DNA of 38,964 nt from Polaromonas sp. (GCA_028292045.1 JAQGMZ010000168.1:1-38964); one strand, 5' to 3'. Positions 29,863 to 38,796 are shown, numbered from the stretch's first letter. Made by a program: numbers and translations. The notes: generated by a model not told the origin, from the sequence alone.

Positions 29863-32800
29863 TCAGGCCGACGGCTTGGCGCCCGCCGCCATGCGGACCG
29901 GCAAGGCATCGGCGCCTGACTGCTCGTTCAAGGTTTTGGCCTGCGCGGCGGCGTTTCTGCCGGCCACAAACGCATGGTCGGAGTTGTAGTACTCCCATTC
30001 GCTGTAGCGCCCCGCCAGGATGATGTTGGACTTGGCCACCCAGCTGCGAATGGTCTCGACATGCGCGGCGCGGTCGTGGTCGTACACCACATACGCATAC
30101 GGCATGTCCACCTGGTTGGCGGCCAAAACGGTGTCTTCCGCGGTGAACATGCCCACTTCGATGCACTCGCGAATGCAGCGGTCAATCAGTTCCTGGCCGT
30201 CGCACGGCAAGGGCTTGTACTCTGAATAGGTGATCTCGCAGGTCAAACCGAACCCGCCGGGCGCATTGCAATGCGGGCTGGCGTTGCCCTGCACGAAGAT
30301 GCGGTGGAACACCGTGTCCTCGGGGTAGTAGATCCAGTGCTTGTCGGTCAGCGCTTCGCGGCCGATGCCCAGGTTGACGCAGCGCACCGACACATGGCGC
30401 AGGCCGCGGGCCGCCGCCTTGACCGATGCCGGGGCTTCGTCGCCCATGGCGTCCACCAGCTTGGGCAGGGACATGGTGCTGATCAGGGTGTCGTAGCGGT
30501 AGCTGCGGCCGTCCGTCAGCGTGACGGTGCGGCACGAGGGCGACACGGTCTGCACTTCGGACTGCATCTCGACATCGCTCTCAAGCAAGGGCAGGAAGCC
30601 GTCCATCAGCGCCTGGAATCCGCCGCGCAGGGGATAGCCGAAGCGGGCGTTGGGGCCCATGGGCTTGGTGACCGGACGCAGCGCACCGTCGATCATTTCC
30701 TCCAGGTCGGGCATCGGCACGCGGCCGCCCAGCCACGAGGTTTCCATTTCAGTCAGCGGCACGGCCCAGAGTTTCTTGTTGTAGGGAATGGCAAAGTGCT
30801 TGGCCACGCCGGCGCCCCAGACCTTGTAGATGAACTCCTCGAAGTTCTTGGGCGCTGCCGACGTGCCGGACTTGGGCAGCACGCTGGTGACGGGGCTGCG
30901 GCCCGCCGAGGCGGCAATGGTGGCCGTGGCGGCGGAAGGCGCTGAGATAGGGGCGCCGGGCAGTTCTTTCCTGACCGGGCCGAAGCGCGCTTCGATAGCG
31001 CCGATCAGGCATTCCTTGAGCACTTCCGGGGGCAGGCCGTAAAGCGCGCCTTGAAACGGGTAGCGGGTGTAGACCTCCTTGCTGTAGATCCAGGCCTCGC
31101 GGTTCTGCCAGTGCATGTTGTCGCCCAGCAGCGTCTTGTACAGCTCCAGCACATAGTTATCGTTGGAAAACATGATGTGCCCGGCATAGTCGAAGGTGAA
31201 GCCGTTGTCGACGATCGAGCGGCACCAGCCGCCCACCGTGTCGGCTTTTTCCAGCAGCAGGCTGCCTTTGCCCAGATGGTACGAAGCCGCCAGCCCGGTC
31301 GGCCCGGCGCCCAGCACCACGGTCGAGTAGCTGACCGCTTCTCCGGCCGGGGCAAAGTCCGAATTGGCCGCCTCCTGGCTCCTGGCGGCGTCCGGCCGCA
31401 GGGGCAGCGCGCCAATCTGGGCATGAATCGCCTCGGCGGTCGCATCCCAGGACGTAGCCGCCACGATGGCCTGCATCTGCGCGGCCCGGCTGGCGGCCTG
31501 GTCCGCCGACTCGCCCAGCAAGGCTTCGCAGGCGTCAATGAACTCGAGCGCCGTGTCGGCAATCGGAATCACATGGCCGTAGGGCTCGGCCACGTCCCGG
31601 ATGCGGGTGCTGACGCAGGGCCGGCCGGCCGCCATGTATTCAAGCGTTTTGGTCGGGCTGATGAAGCGTGTCGCCTCGTTGAGGGCAAACGGCAGCAGGC
31701 ACACGTCCCAGCCCGCCATGAACTGCGGCAGGTCGTCGTAGCTTTGCTGGCCCAGCCAGTGGATGTTGCTGCGCATGGGCAGTTTGTCCGCGCTGATCTT
31801 GACCACCGGGCCCACCATGACGATTTGCCACTGCGGGTGGATATCGGCCATGGCGGCAATCAGTTCCAGGTCGATGCGTTCGTCGATCACGCCGCAATAG
31901 CCCAGCCGGGGGTGCGGCAGCGAAGCCTGCGCCGGATGATCGGCCAGGCCTGGCTGCATGGCGGCTGCAAAATGCGCCGCGTCCACGCTGCTTGAAAAAC
32001 AATGCACGTTGGCGTGGCGTTCACGTTTAGAACGAAACAGGCTCGGGCCGCCCGTCAGCACCAGGTCGGCCATCTGGTAGAGGGCGTTTTCGCGCTGGAT
32101 CAGCTGGCGCGGCGCGTTCATGAACGCGGACAGCTCGTCCATGCAGTCGTAGATCACCGAACTGGGGCTCAGGTTGCCCGCCAGCGGCAGGGCCATGGGT
32201 GTGTAAAACCAGATCAGGTAGTCGTCGATGCCCCGCTCGCGCAGGAAATCGGCCAGCTGGCTTTGCAGCACGGGCAGGTGGTCGTCGTGGAAACCCGCAA
32301 TGCTGCTGGTGGTGTGCGGCCGCAGCACTTCAATGTTGGGGGCTGGCGTCAGGTGCTCCAGGTAGTCTTCGCCGTTGGGCACCGGCTCCTCCATGAAAAT
32401 GATGCGGTAATGCCGGGCCAGGCGCGACAGCAGGTGCTGGGGCCGTTGATAAACAAAGTTCCAGCGCAGGTGTGAAAAGACAATGATGGTGGGCATGGCA
32501 GATCCTCTGGAGATAATTGATTTGGAAAGGCTGGAAACTTCCGCTGCAGGCCGCGGACCGCCGGGTAACTGTTTTTGCCAGCGTTGCAGCTGGTCGGCAT
32601 ATGGCTGGCACAGGACGCGCGCATAGGCGCCGTGCAGGGCGTCGGGGCGCGGCGCATCGACTTCCCACAAGCCGCTGTTGTGCCAGTGGGAAACATCGTC
32701 CCAGCCGTGCCGGTCGATGATCGGGTACAGGCAGATGCCTTCGAGCGGCATGCCGCGCGCCCGGCACAGCCCGATTTCATGGGCCACATCGCCAAGCCAC

Positions 32801-33768
32801 TCGGCCCGACCTTCGCCCACATGGCTGGTTTCCGCCAGCATCAGCGGGCGGCCGTAGCGCTGCCAGACCGGATCGAGCAGTTCGCTCAGCGGCTTGCGGC
32901 GCGGGTCGGCCAGGTGCCAGTGCAGCGGCTCGGCGCCCTGACCCTGGTAAGCCCACTGGTTGTCGTGGTAGTAATTGATCCCGACAATGTCGAGGTGGCG
33001 CATCGAGCCCCCCAGCTGCGGCTCGGCGCGGCCGCACAGCATGTCCCAGGCCTCGTAAATGCAGGCGCTGTGCCGGCGGGCCGCCTCTGCCGCCTCCGGC
33101 GGCGCATCGGATGGGGAAGACACATGGATCAGCGGGTCGCTGTGCATGAAACGCGCGCCCGCATCAATGCTGCCAATGGCCTCGCAGGACCGCAGGGCGG
33201 CGCGCACCAGCTGGATTTTCAGCGCAGGCCCGTCCGCCCAGGCCGGGCTTTTCGAGGCGTGCTGCATCAGGCCGGTGGCTGACAGGGCCCAGGCCAGAAA
33301 GGAAATTTCATTGATCGGCTGGTAGAAGCGCCGGCTGCCCGACACCTCGCGCAGGGCACTGGCGACCTTTCGGCTGAAGGCCGCAAAGCGCTGCACGAAG
33401 GCAGGCGACAGCAGGTCGATGTCGTCGGGCCAGCCGTAGTGCATGAGCGACCAGATCACCTCGATCCCGTGCTTTTCCGCCATTTCCGCCTGTTGTTGCA
33501 GGCGCTTCAAGCCGGCGGCGCCCTGCTGCTCGGTGATGCGCCAGCCGATGCTTTCCCGCACGGTGCGAATGCCGAACTTCTCGAGCAGGGCATAGTCGGC
33601 CTCGAGCTGCTGCCAATGCTGGTTGGCTTCATTCATCGACAGGGGCAGGCCGTTGCTGTTCACATGGTCGGCGCCTTCATAGCCCGCCATCCAGAATGAG
33701 CGAAACAAGCCCTCTTGCCGTGATGGCCGGTGCTTGAAACCTGCACTGAACAATGATGAATCTGCCAT
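29863..33768 (-). CDS. Three-module protein: clan GH-A-like glycosidase, GT4-like glycosyltransferase, FAD-dependent UDP-galactopyranose mutase/amine-oxidase-like module (1301 aa)
   Basis: N-module with NE (QPINEISF) and ET (LMLAETSHVGE) clan GH-A-like acids; mid-module FSHLRWNFVYQRPQHLLSRLARH...SPTKTLEYMAAGRPCVSTRI; C-module VVLGAGPTGLAASYHLGKGSLLLEKADTVGGWCRSI. Single uninterrupted frame. Confidence 0.85.
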   Translation of the reverse strand: MADSSLFSAGFKHRPSRQEGLFRSFWMAGYEGADHVNSNGLPLSMNEANQHWQQLEADYALLEKFGIRTVRESIGWRITEQQGAAGLKRLQQQAEMAEKHGIEVIWSLMHYGWPDDIDLLSPAFVQRFAAFSRKVASALREVSGSRRFYQPINEISFLAWALSATGLMQHASKSPAWADGPALKIQLVRAALRSCEAIGSIDAGARFMHSDPLIHVSSPSDAPPEAAEAARRHSACIYEAWDMLCGRAEPQLGGSMRHLDIVGINYYHDNQWAYQGQGAEPLHWHLADPRRKPLSELLDPVWQRYGRPLMLAETSHVGEGRAEWLGDVAHEIGLCRARGMPLEGICLYPIIDRHGWDDVSHWHNSGLWEVDAPRPDALHGAYARVLCQPYADQLQRWQKQLPGGPRPAAEVSSLSKSIISRGSAMPTIIVFSHLRWNFVYQRPQHLLSRLARHYRIIFMEEPVPNGEDYLEHLTPAPNIEVLRPHTTSSIAGFHDDHLPVLQSQLADFLRERGIDDYLIWFYTPMALPLAGNLSPSSVIYDCMDELSAFMNAPRQLIQRENALYQMADLVLTGGPSLFRSKRERHANVHCFSSSVDAAHFAAAMQPGLADHPAQASLPHPRLGYCGVIDERIDLELIAAMADIHPQWQIVMVGPVVKISADKLPMRSNIHWLGQQSYDDLPQFMAGWDVCLLPFALNEATRFISPTKTLEYMAAGRPCVSTRIRDVAEPYGHVIPIADTALEFIDACEALLGESADQAASRAAQMQAIVAATSWDATAEAIHAQIGALPLRPDAARSQEAANSDFAPAGEAVSYSTVVLGAGPTGLAASYHLGKGSLLLEKADTVGGWCRSIVDNGFTFDYAGHIMFSNDNYVLELYKTLLGDNMHWQNREAWIYSKEVYTRYPFQGALYGLPPEVLKECLIGAIEARFGPVRKELPGAPISAPSAATATIAASAGRSPVTSVLPKSGTSAAPKNFEEFIYKVWGAGVAKHFAIPYNKKLWAVPLTEMETSWLGGRVPMPDLEEMIDGALRPVTKPMGPNARFGYPLRGGFQALMDGFLPLLESDVEMQSEVQTVSPSCRTVTLTDGRSYRYDTLISTMSLPKLVDAMGDEAPASVKAAARGLRHVSVRCVNLGIGREALTDKHWIYYPEDTVFHRIFVQGNASPHCNAPGGFGLTCEITYSEYKPLPCDGQELIDRCIRECIEVGMFTAEDTVLAANQVDMPYAYVVYDHDRAAHVETIRSWVAKSNIILAGRYSEWEYYNSDHAFVAGRNAAAQAKTLNEQSGADALPVRMAAGAKPSA
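32494..32508 (-). promoter_or_regulatory. Internal Shine-Dalgarno plus ATG inside the first linker of the fusion ORF
   Basis: Minus strand AGAGGA-TCTGCC-ATG (MPTIIVFSHLRWNFVYQRPQHLL). Confidence 0.6.
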
Positions 33769-34182
33769 GTCAACCTGTTGTCGAAAGCAAAACGAAAATG
33801 GATAAGCTGGTTGCCGTTGAACCTTGCAATGTCTGGAATGCCGGATGGAATGCCGTACAGAAACCTGTCCGCAAAGCAGTGGTGTGCTCAGGCAGATGCA
33901 AAGCTCGTCGAAGCAGGCATGTGCTGGATGGCGGCGATGAAAGGGGCTTGCCTGGCCTGCCCGCTAACAACCCATTACCAGCCCATTGCGCTGGCTTCAA
34001 GGTAATTGTTAAGCGTTTGTAAACGGGAAGATGTAGGAGAAGTACCGAGCGGAACGTCCGTCTTGAACCAACACCCGGTTCGGGTCAATACCAGGGCTTG
34101 ACAGCCAACAGAGCCGCTGCAGGCCCCGGCGGCAAGCTCGCCAAATGGAGCGGAGCCGCCGTTTTCAAGGAAGGTTTGGCGG

Positions 34183-35505
34183 TCAGGCGACCCGCTGCCA
34201 GAACCACCAGGACGCGAGCAGGATCAGCACGAATGAGCCGCCGCGCACCACCACGCGGTGGTACCAGGGCCTGCCGACCAGCGCCTGCGACACCGCCACC
34301 CAGGCCAGCACGGCCACCAGCTGGCCGGCTTCGACGCCCAGGTTGAACCCGGCCAGCGCCCAGGGCAGCAGCCCGCCGGGCGCCGCAGCTTCCAGCAGCA
34401 GGCCGGCAAAGCCGAAACCGTGGACCAGGCCGAATACCAGCGCCAGCAGGTCCATGCGAAGCCAGCGCACGGGGCGCAGGTTCAGCAGCGCCGTCACTGC
34501 AATCGACACGGCAATCACCGGCTCGACCCAGGCGGGCGAAGCCTGCGTCAGGCCGAAGGTGGCCAGCATCAGCGTGATGGAATGGCCCAGCGTGAAGGCG
34601 GTCACGGTGCGCAGCAGGGCCAGCCAGGTCGCGCGGTTGGCATACGCTCCGCCGGCGGATGTTGCGCTTGCCAAGGCCGTTCGCCCGATGGGCGGGCTCA
34701 CCGCAAACGCCAGGCCGGGACGGCGGCGCAGGCTCAGCTGCAGGGGCAGCACCAGCGCCAGCAGGAAAGCCAGGTGGTCATAGCCTTCGAGCAAATGGTG
34801 CATGCCCAGGTTGAAATAGTCGCGCAGCGCAGACCAGCGGCCCGAAGGCAAGGCGCCCGGCCCGCCTGCCATGGCGCCGGCTCCCTGGCCCGTGGCGGCA
34901 CGCAGCGCCAGACTGCCCTGCTGGGGCGACACCGTGCTCAGCAAGTCATTGCCGCCGATGCGCCCGGCCACCAGCAGCCGGTGGGTCGAATCCTGGTCCT
35001 TGAGCAAGGTATAGCTCAATTGCAAGGCCTGTCCGGCCGGGCAGCGGGCAAGCGCTGCCGCACGGAAATAAACGCCGTCGCTGCGCCGCTCCAGGCCATC
35101 GGCCTGCCAGTCGAGCCTGCATCCGCCTGGCACTGCAGGAGCGGCTTGCGGCCCGCCGGCCGACCCAGGCAGCGCTTGCAGCCGGGCCGCGCTGTTGAGC
35201 AAGGCCAGCACGCCGGGTGTTGCCGCCCTGGCTTCGCCCCAGGTCACGCGGGCATCTGCGTTCGCGTCGATCGGCACCACCAGGTCCAGGTCGCGAATCG
35301 CCACCGCCAACATGAATTTGAACTCGCCGGTGTCCGGAAGCGTCGGCGCTTCAAGCTGCTGCACGTCCAGGTAGGCATCGCTCCCCTTGTGCGCCTGCGC
35401 CGGGCCGAAAGCCAGCCCCAGCGCCAGCAGGCCGGCGACCTGGATGGCCTGGATGGCCTGGATGGCCTGGATGGCCTGGATCAGGCCATGCAGCCGGCGC
35501 ATCAT
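34183..35505 (-). CDS. HupE/UreJ-like membrane protein with secreted N-terminal domain
   Basis: Signal-like N-terminus ending AQAHKGSDAYL; C-terminal GMHHLLEGYDHLAFLLALVLPLQLSLRRRPG, TVTAFTLGHSITLMLATFGL, LALVFGLVHGFGFAGLL. Confidence 0.88.
   Translation of the reverse strand: MMRRLHGLIQAIQAIQAIQAIQVAGLLALGLAFGPAQAHKGSDAYLDVQQLEAPTLPDTGEFKFMLAVAIRDLDLVVPIDANADARVTWGEARAATPGVLALLNSAARLQALPGSAGGPQAAPAVPGGCRLDWQADGLERRSDGVYFRAAALARCPAGQALQLSYTLLKDQDSTHRLLVAGRIGGNDLLSTVSPQQGSLALRAATGQGAGAMAGGPGALPSGRWSALRDYFNLGMHHLLEGYDHLAFLLALVLPLQLSLRRRPGLAFAVSPPIGRTALASATSAGGAYANRATWLALLRTVTAFTLGHSITLMLATFGLTQASPAWVEPVIAVSIAVTALLNLRPVRWLRMDLLALVFGLVHGFGFAGLLLEAAAPGGLLPWALAGFNLGVEAGQLVAVLAWVAVSQALVGRPWYHRVVVRGGSFVLILLASWWFWQRVA
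35439..35481. repeat. 9-bp tandem repeat (CCTGGATGG)n, about 4.8 copies
   Basis: cctggatgg cctggatgg cctggatgg cctggatgg cctggat, encoding IQA repeats on the minus strand. Confidence 0.97.
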
Positions 35506-36695
35506 TTGGCAGCCTTGGCGGAGGACGCCACCGGCACCAGCCGCGCATCGTGCAGGCCGGCAGCCCGGATGGCGGTTTCTATTTCTGCCAGCGCAGCGCC
35601 GTCATTGGCCAGCCGGGCGCTCTGCAGGGCGGCCCACCAGTCCAGCGGCTCGCGCTGGAGCTGCAGGTTGCTGCGGGCGAATCGCAGCGCGGCGGGCCCA
35701 TCGGCGTCCAGCCACAGGGCGGCCAGCGCCAGCTCGCGGCCATGCAGCGCCGCGTCGTCGCCGCGCCTTTTCAGCTCATCGACCCGGGTCTGCAGCACCT
35801 GGCGCGCGCCAGTCCAGCGCGCATCGCCCAGGCGTTTCCAGGCGGCTGCGCGGCGCAGCAGCACGGCGTCGGTTTCCGGCAGGGGCGCCAGGATTTGCAG
35901 CGCCTGCCCGGTTTTTCCGGTGCGCAGCAGCAGGTCGCTGAAGGCTATGGCGGTGTACAGGTCGTGCTCGGCTTTCAGGCTGCCCGCATAACTGGCGCCA
36001 GCCGCTGCGTCCTGGCCGGCGCGCTCCTGGCTTTCGGCCAGCAGCGACAGCAGCCAGCTGCGCTGGCCTGGCTCGGTGGTCTGGCTGATCAGGGCCTGCA
36101 GCCCCTGCCCTGCTTGTTGCTGGCCGCCCTGCAGCGACCGGGTTTCCAGCCGGCAGGCCTCGGCATACAGCGACTGGCCGGCGCGCGCCACGGCATCGCA
36201 TGCATCCAGCGCTTGGGCATAGCGGGCGGACAGCCGCTCCAGCGATGCCAGGTTGAGCCAGCCCTGGGCATGGCCCGGGGCGCGCGACAACGCCGACGCC
36301 AGCACGGCGCGGGATGCGGCAAATTCGTGCCGGCCCTGCTGCACCGTGGCCTGCAGCACGGCCAGGTCGACCGGTGCTTCGGGCCGGTCCCACCAGGGCG
36401 CCAGCACCGCCTGGGCGCGCCCCCAGTAACGGGTGTCGCCGGTCTGGCGGGCCACGGAAATGGCCTCCCTGGCCTGCAGCGCGGCGGTCCGCACGTCTGT
36501 TGTCGCCGGTTTGGCAAGCGGCATGGCGCCCGGCGGCACAGGCCGGTCATGGGTCACCGCAGGCAGCACTTCCAGCAGGTCTTCATCGCGCTGGGGCTGG
36601 AGCGCGGCTGCCGCCAGCGCAGGCATTTGCCCGGCGGCCAGCAGGCCCGCCAACGCCACAGCCCTGGCCAGATCGGGCAGTTTGAAAACAGGCAT
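35502..36695 (-). CDS. Secreted TPR-like repeat protein
   Basis: Signal peptide ARAVALAGLLAAGQMPALAAA; Ala/Leu-rich helical repeats (APGHAQGWLNLASLERLSARYAQALDACDAVARAGQ). 4-nt overlap (ATGA) with the HupE-like gene. Confidence 0.8.
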   Translation of the reverse strand: MPVFKLPDLARAVALAGLLAAGQMPALAAAALQPQRDEDLLEVLPAVTHDRPVPPGAMPLAKPATTDVRTAALQAREAISVARQTGDTRYWGRAQAVLAPWWDRPEAPVDLAVLQATVQQGRHEFAASRAVLASALSRAPGHAQGWLNLASLERLSARYAQALDACDAVARAGQSLYAEACRLETRSLQGGQQQAGQGLQALISQTTEPGQRSWLLSLLAESQERAGQDAAAGASYAGSLKAEHDLYTAIAFSDLLLRTGKTGQALQILAPLPETDAVLLRRAAAWKRLGDARWTGARQVLQTRVDELKRRGDDAALHGRELALAALWLDADGPAALRFARSNLQLQREPLDWWAALQSARLANDGAALAEIETAIRAAGLHDARLVPVASSAKAAK

Positions 36696-36783
36696 GGTGG
36701 CGTCTTTCGTGGTTGGAGCCGTCGGAGGTCAAATGATTTGCATGCTGCGGCTTGAAAAGCCAGCGGCTCGCCAGAATACACAT

Positions 36784-36825
36784 AAAAAAAGCCCGGCAAT
36801 TGAGGATTTTCAATTGCCGGGCTTT
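36784..36825 (-). terminator. Perfect 16-bp-stem intrinsic terminator downstream of the small lipoprotein gene
   Basis: AAAGCCCGGCAATTGA-GGATTT-TCAATTGCCGGGCTTT; A-run on the plus strand gives a T-run on the minus strand. Confidence 0.92.
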
Positions 36826-36837
36826 GCCAGACCGCCG

Positions 36838-37095
36838 TTAAGGCAGCGGTGCGGAGTCCGCCTCGTCGCTGGCCACCAGCGTCAGCGCGTTGATGTCGAC
36901 CGGCTCGTTGATGTCATTGTTCCCGGCGAACAGGCCGGTGATGTAGCCTGACACATCGGTGATTGTCTGGGCGACAGGCCCGGGAGGCGCGCCCCCGCTG
37001 CCGGCGTTGTCGGCATGGTCGCTGCCGCCGCAACCTGCCAGCAGCGCGGCGGACAGCGCCGCAGCGGCCATCAGTCTTGAGTTCATGTTCAGCAT
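36838..37095 (-). CDS. Small lipoprotein (85 aa)
   Basis: MNSRLMAAAALSAALLAGCGGSDHADNAG: lipobox LLAGC; immediately downstream of the DUF4331 gene, followed by a terminator. Confidence 0.8.
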   Translation of the reverse strand: MLNMNSRLMAAAALSAALLAGCGGSDHADNAGSGGAPPGPVAQTITDVSGYITGLFAGNNDINEPVDINALTLVASDEADSAPLP

Positions 37096-37119
37096 GATGT
37101 TTCCTTTGATGCCCGTTGT

Positions 37120-38646
37120 TTACTTGGCGCCTGGCAACGGTGTGTTGAGGTACGGAAAGACCTGCTTGAAGTCAGTGGCGCTGGCGCGCACGCCGTCGAC
37201 AAATGGAATATTGCCGGCGGGCGCGTCGGACGGCTTGCAGCCGACCTTCAGCGCATCGGCATCGCCCGTCAGCACGCACAGCGCGCCCATGGCCACACGC
37301 AGCGACACGTCCACCACGTCGTCGCCCAGGCGGCGTCCGTTCGGGAAGCCCGAGGCATCGCCCGCGGCCACGCCCAGGGAGTTTTGCTGCGCCGCCGGCT
37401 TGGCGGCAATCGACGTGTTCAAACGCAGCATTTCAGACAGCGGACCGCCGACGCCCAGGCCGGTCACGTTCGCCGGGCGGTTGACCGTGGGCAGGCCGGT
37501 CAGGAAAGCGGTCATCAGGTCGGTGCGCGGGAAGTTGGTCGGCGCCTTCACGCCAAACAGGCTTTCCAGCAACGCGGGCAGCGTCGGGTTGGTCACATAG
37601 TCGGCAAAGTTGGTGGCGTCGCTGGCCGGCTTGCTGCCGTTGAACTTGTCCTTGTCTTTCAGGCCGATCACCACCTCATTGACCAGGGGCATGCCCAGAC
37701 GGGACACCTGCGTCCAGGCGCCGCCGGCTTTTTCGCTGGCCTGCAGGCCGGACTTGGGCGCGCCGTTCAGCAGGCGGCCCTGGCGCAGGCTGGCCGTGGT
37801 CCAGCCGCCAATGATTTTTTCACTGCCTTGCGTCAGGCAGCTGGCGGGCACTTCGAGCGCCAGCGAGGTCACGTTCTTGTTGTCCAGCTCGCCGAACTTG
37901 CCGGCGGCCGCCGCATTGGCCTCATTGGTGATGAAGGCGGCGGGCGCATTCACCAGGTCGAAGATGGCGCCGAGGTTGACTGAGAACGCTTCCTTGCGCT
38001 GGCCGACAAATACCTTGCCCGGTGTGGCGCAGCCCGGAATGTTGATGGTCTGGATGTAGGAATTGGCATAAGCCTCATAGCTGCCGCCCGGAAACGTCTT
38101 GGTGCCGATGTAGTCGATCGGCTTGCCGAAGGTGTTGCCGCCGCCGGTCGTGGTGACCGCCGCGCGGGTGCCGCCGCGGCGGTCGCCGCGCACCACGTTG
38201 AGGGTGAAGCTTTCGGTGTAGCTCAGTGGTGCGTTGGGCGAATTGGTCACGGCGCCGGCCTGGCGCAAGGGGATGGCAACATTTTTGCCGCCGATGGGCA
38301 GGGTGATGCCGTTGCCGTTGTTGGCCAGTTCGTTCTTGAACTGGAACTGGAAGGTCAGGTCTTCCTTGCCGTCGCCGTTGTTGTCCACATGGATTTCATA
38401 CAGCGCGTTCGGATCGAGCGAGAAATAATTGGGGCCGCCGTAGGCATCCTGCAGCGGCAGGTAGTTGGCGATCAGCGTGACGTTGCTGGCCTTGTCCGTT
38501 TCGTAGCTGTTGAACATGTAGAAATCGGTACCGTCCACTTTCGGGGCGGTGGTGATGAACGGCGCTTCCCGGTGGCTTGAAGCCATGGCGCTACCGGCGG
38601 CTAGCAAAAGGCATGCGCTGGCGATATGCCCGATTTTCATTTTCAT
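37120..38646 (-). CDS. DUF4331 domain-containing secreted protein
   Basis: MKMKIGHIASACLLLAAGSAMASSHREAPFITTAPKVDGTDFYMFNSYE; SSHREAP and DFYMF are characteristic; SD AGGAGA upstream of the ATG. Confidence 0.92.
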   Translation of the reverse strand: MKMKIGHIASACLLLAAGSAMASSHREAPFITTAPKVDGTDFYMFNSYETDKASNVTLIANYLPLQDAYGGPNYFSLDPNALYEIHVDNNGDGKEDLTFQFQFKNELANNGNGITLPIGGKNVAIPLRQAGAVTNSPNAPLSYTESFTLNVVRGDRRGGTRAAVTTTGGGNTFGKPIDYIGTKTFPGGSYEAYANSYIQTINIPGCATPGKVFVGQRKEAFSVNLGAIFDLVNAPAAFITNEANAAAAGKFGELDNKNVTSLALEVPASCLTQGSEKIIGGWTTASLRQGRLLNGAPKSGLQASEKAGGAWTQVSRLGMPLVNEVVIGLKDKDKFNGSKPASDATNFADYVTNPTLPALLESLFGVKAPTNFPRTDLMTAFLTGLPTVNRPANVTGLGVGGPLSEMLRLNTSIAAKPAAQQNSLGVAAGDASGFPNGRRLGDDVVDVSLRVAMGALCVLTGDADALKVGCKPSDAPAGNIPFVDGVRASATDFKQVFPYLNTPLPGAK

Positions 38647-38796
38647 GGTTGATCTCCTGGTTGACTGGATACAGCGGTCGCTGTTCAGGAGATACGCGGC
38701 TAATTGCTAACCAGATTCACCAGAATGACAAATAACTTTACACGCGGAGTTGTCCTACAAAAAGGGCTGTGCCGGGCATTCCATCGAATTTTCCAC

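Noticed and set aside
33753-34022. Small plus-strand ORFs (75-90 aa) upstream of the fusion gene
   Set aside because: No recognisable domain, several overlapping frames, weak start context; more likely promoter/leader DNA of the minus-strand fusion gene.
34258-35991. 577-aa plus-strand ORF antisense to HupE-like and TPR genes
   Set aside because: Antisense shadow; the minus-strand products have signal peptides and coherent domains.
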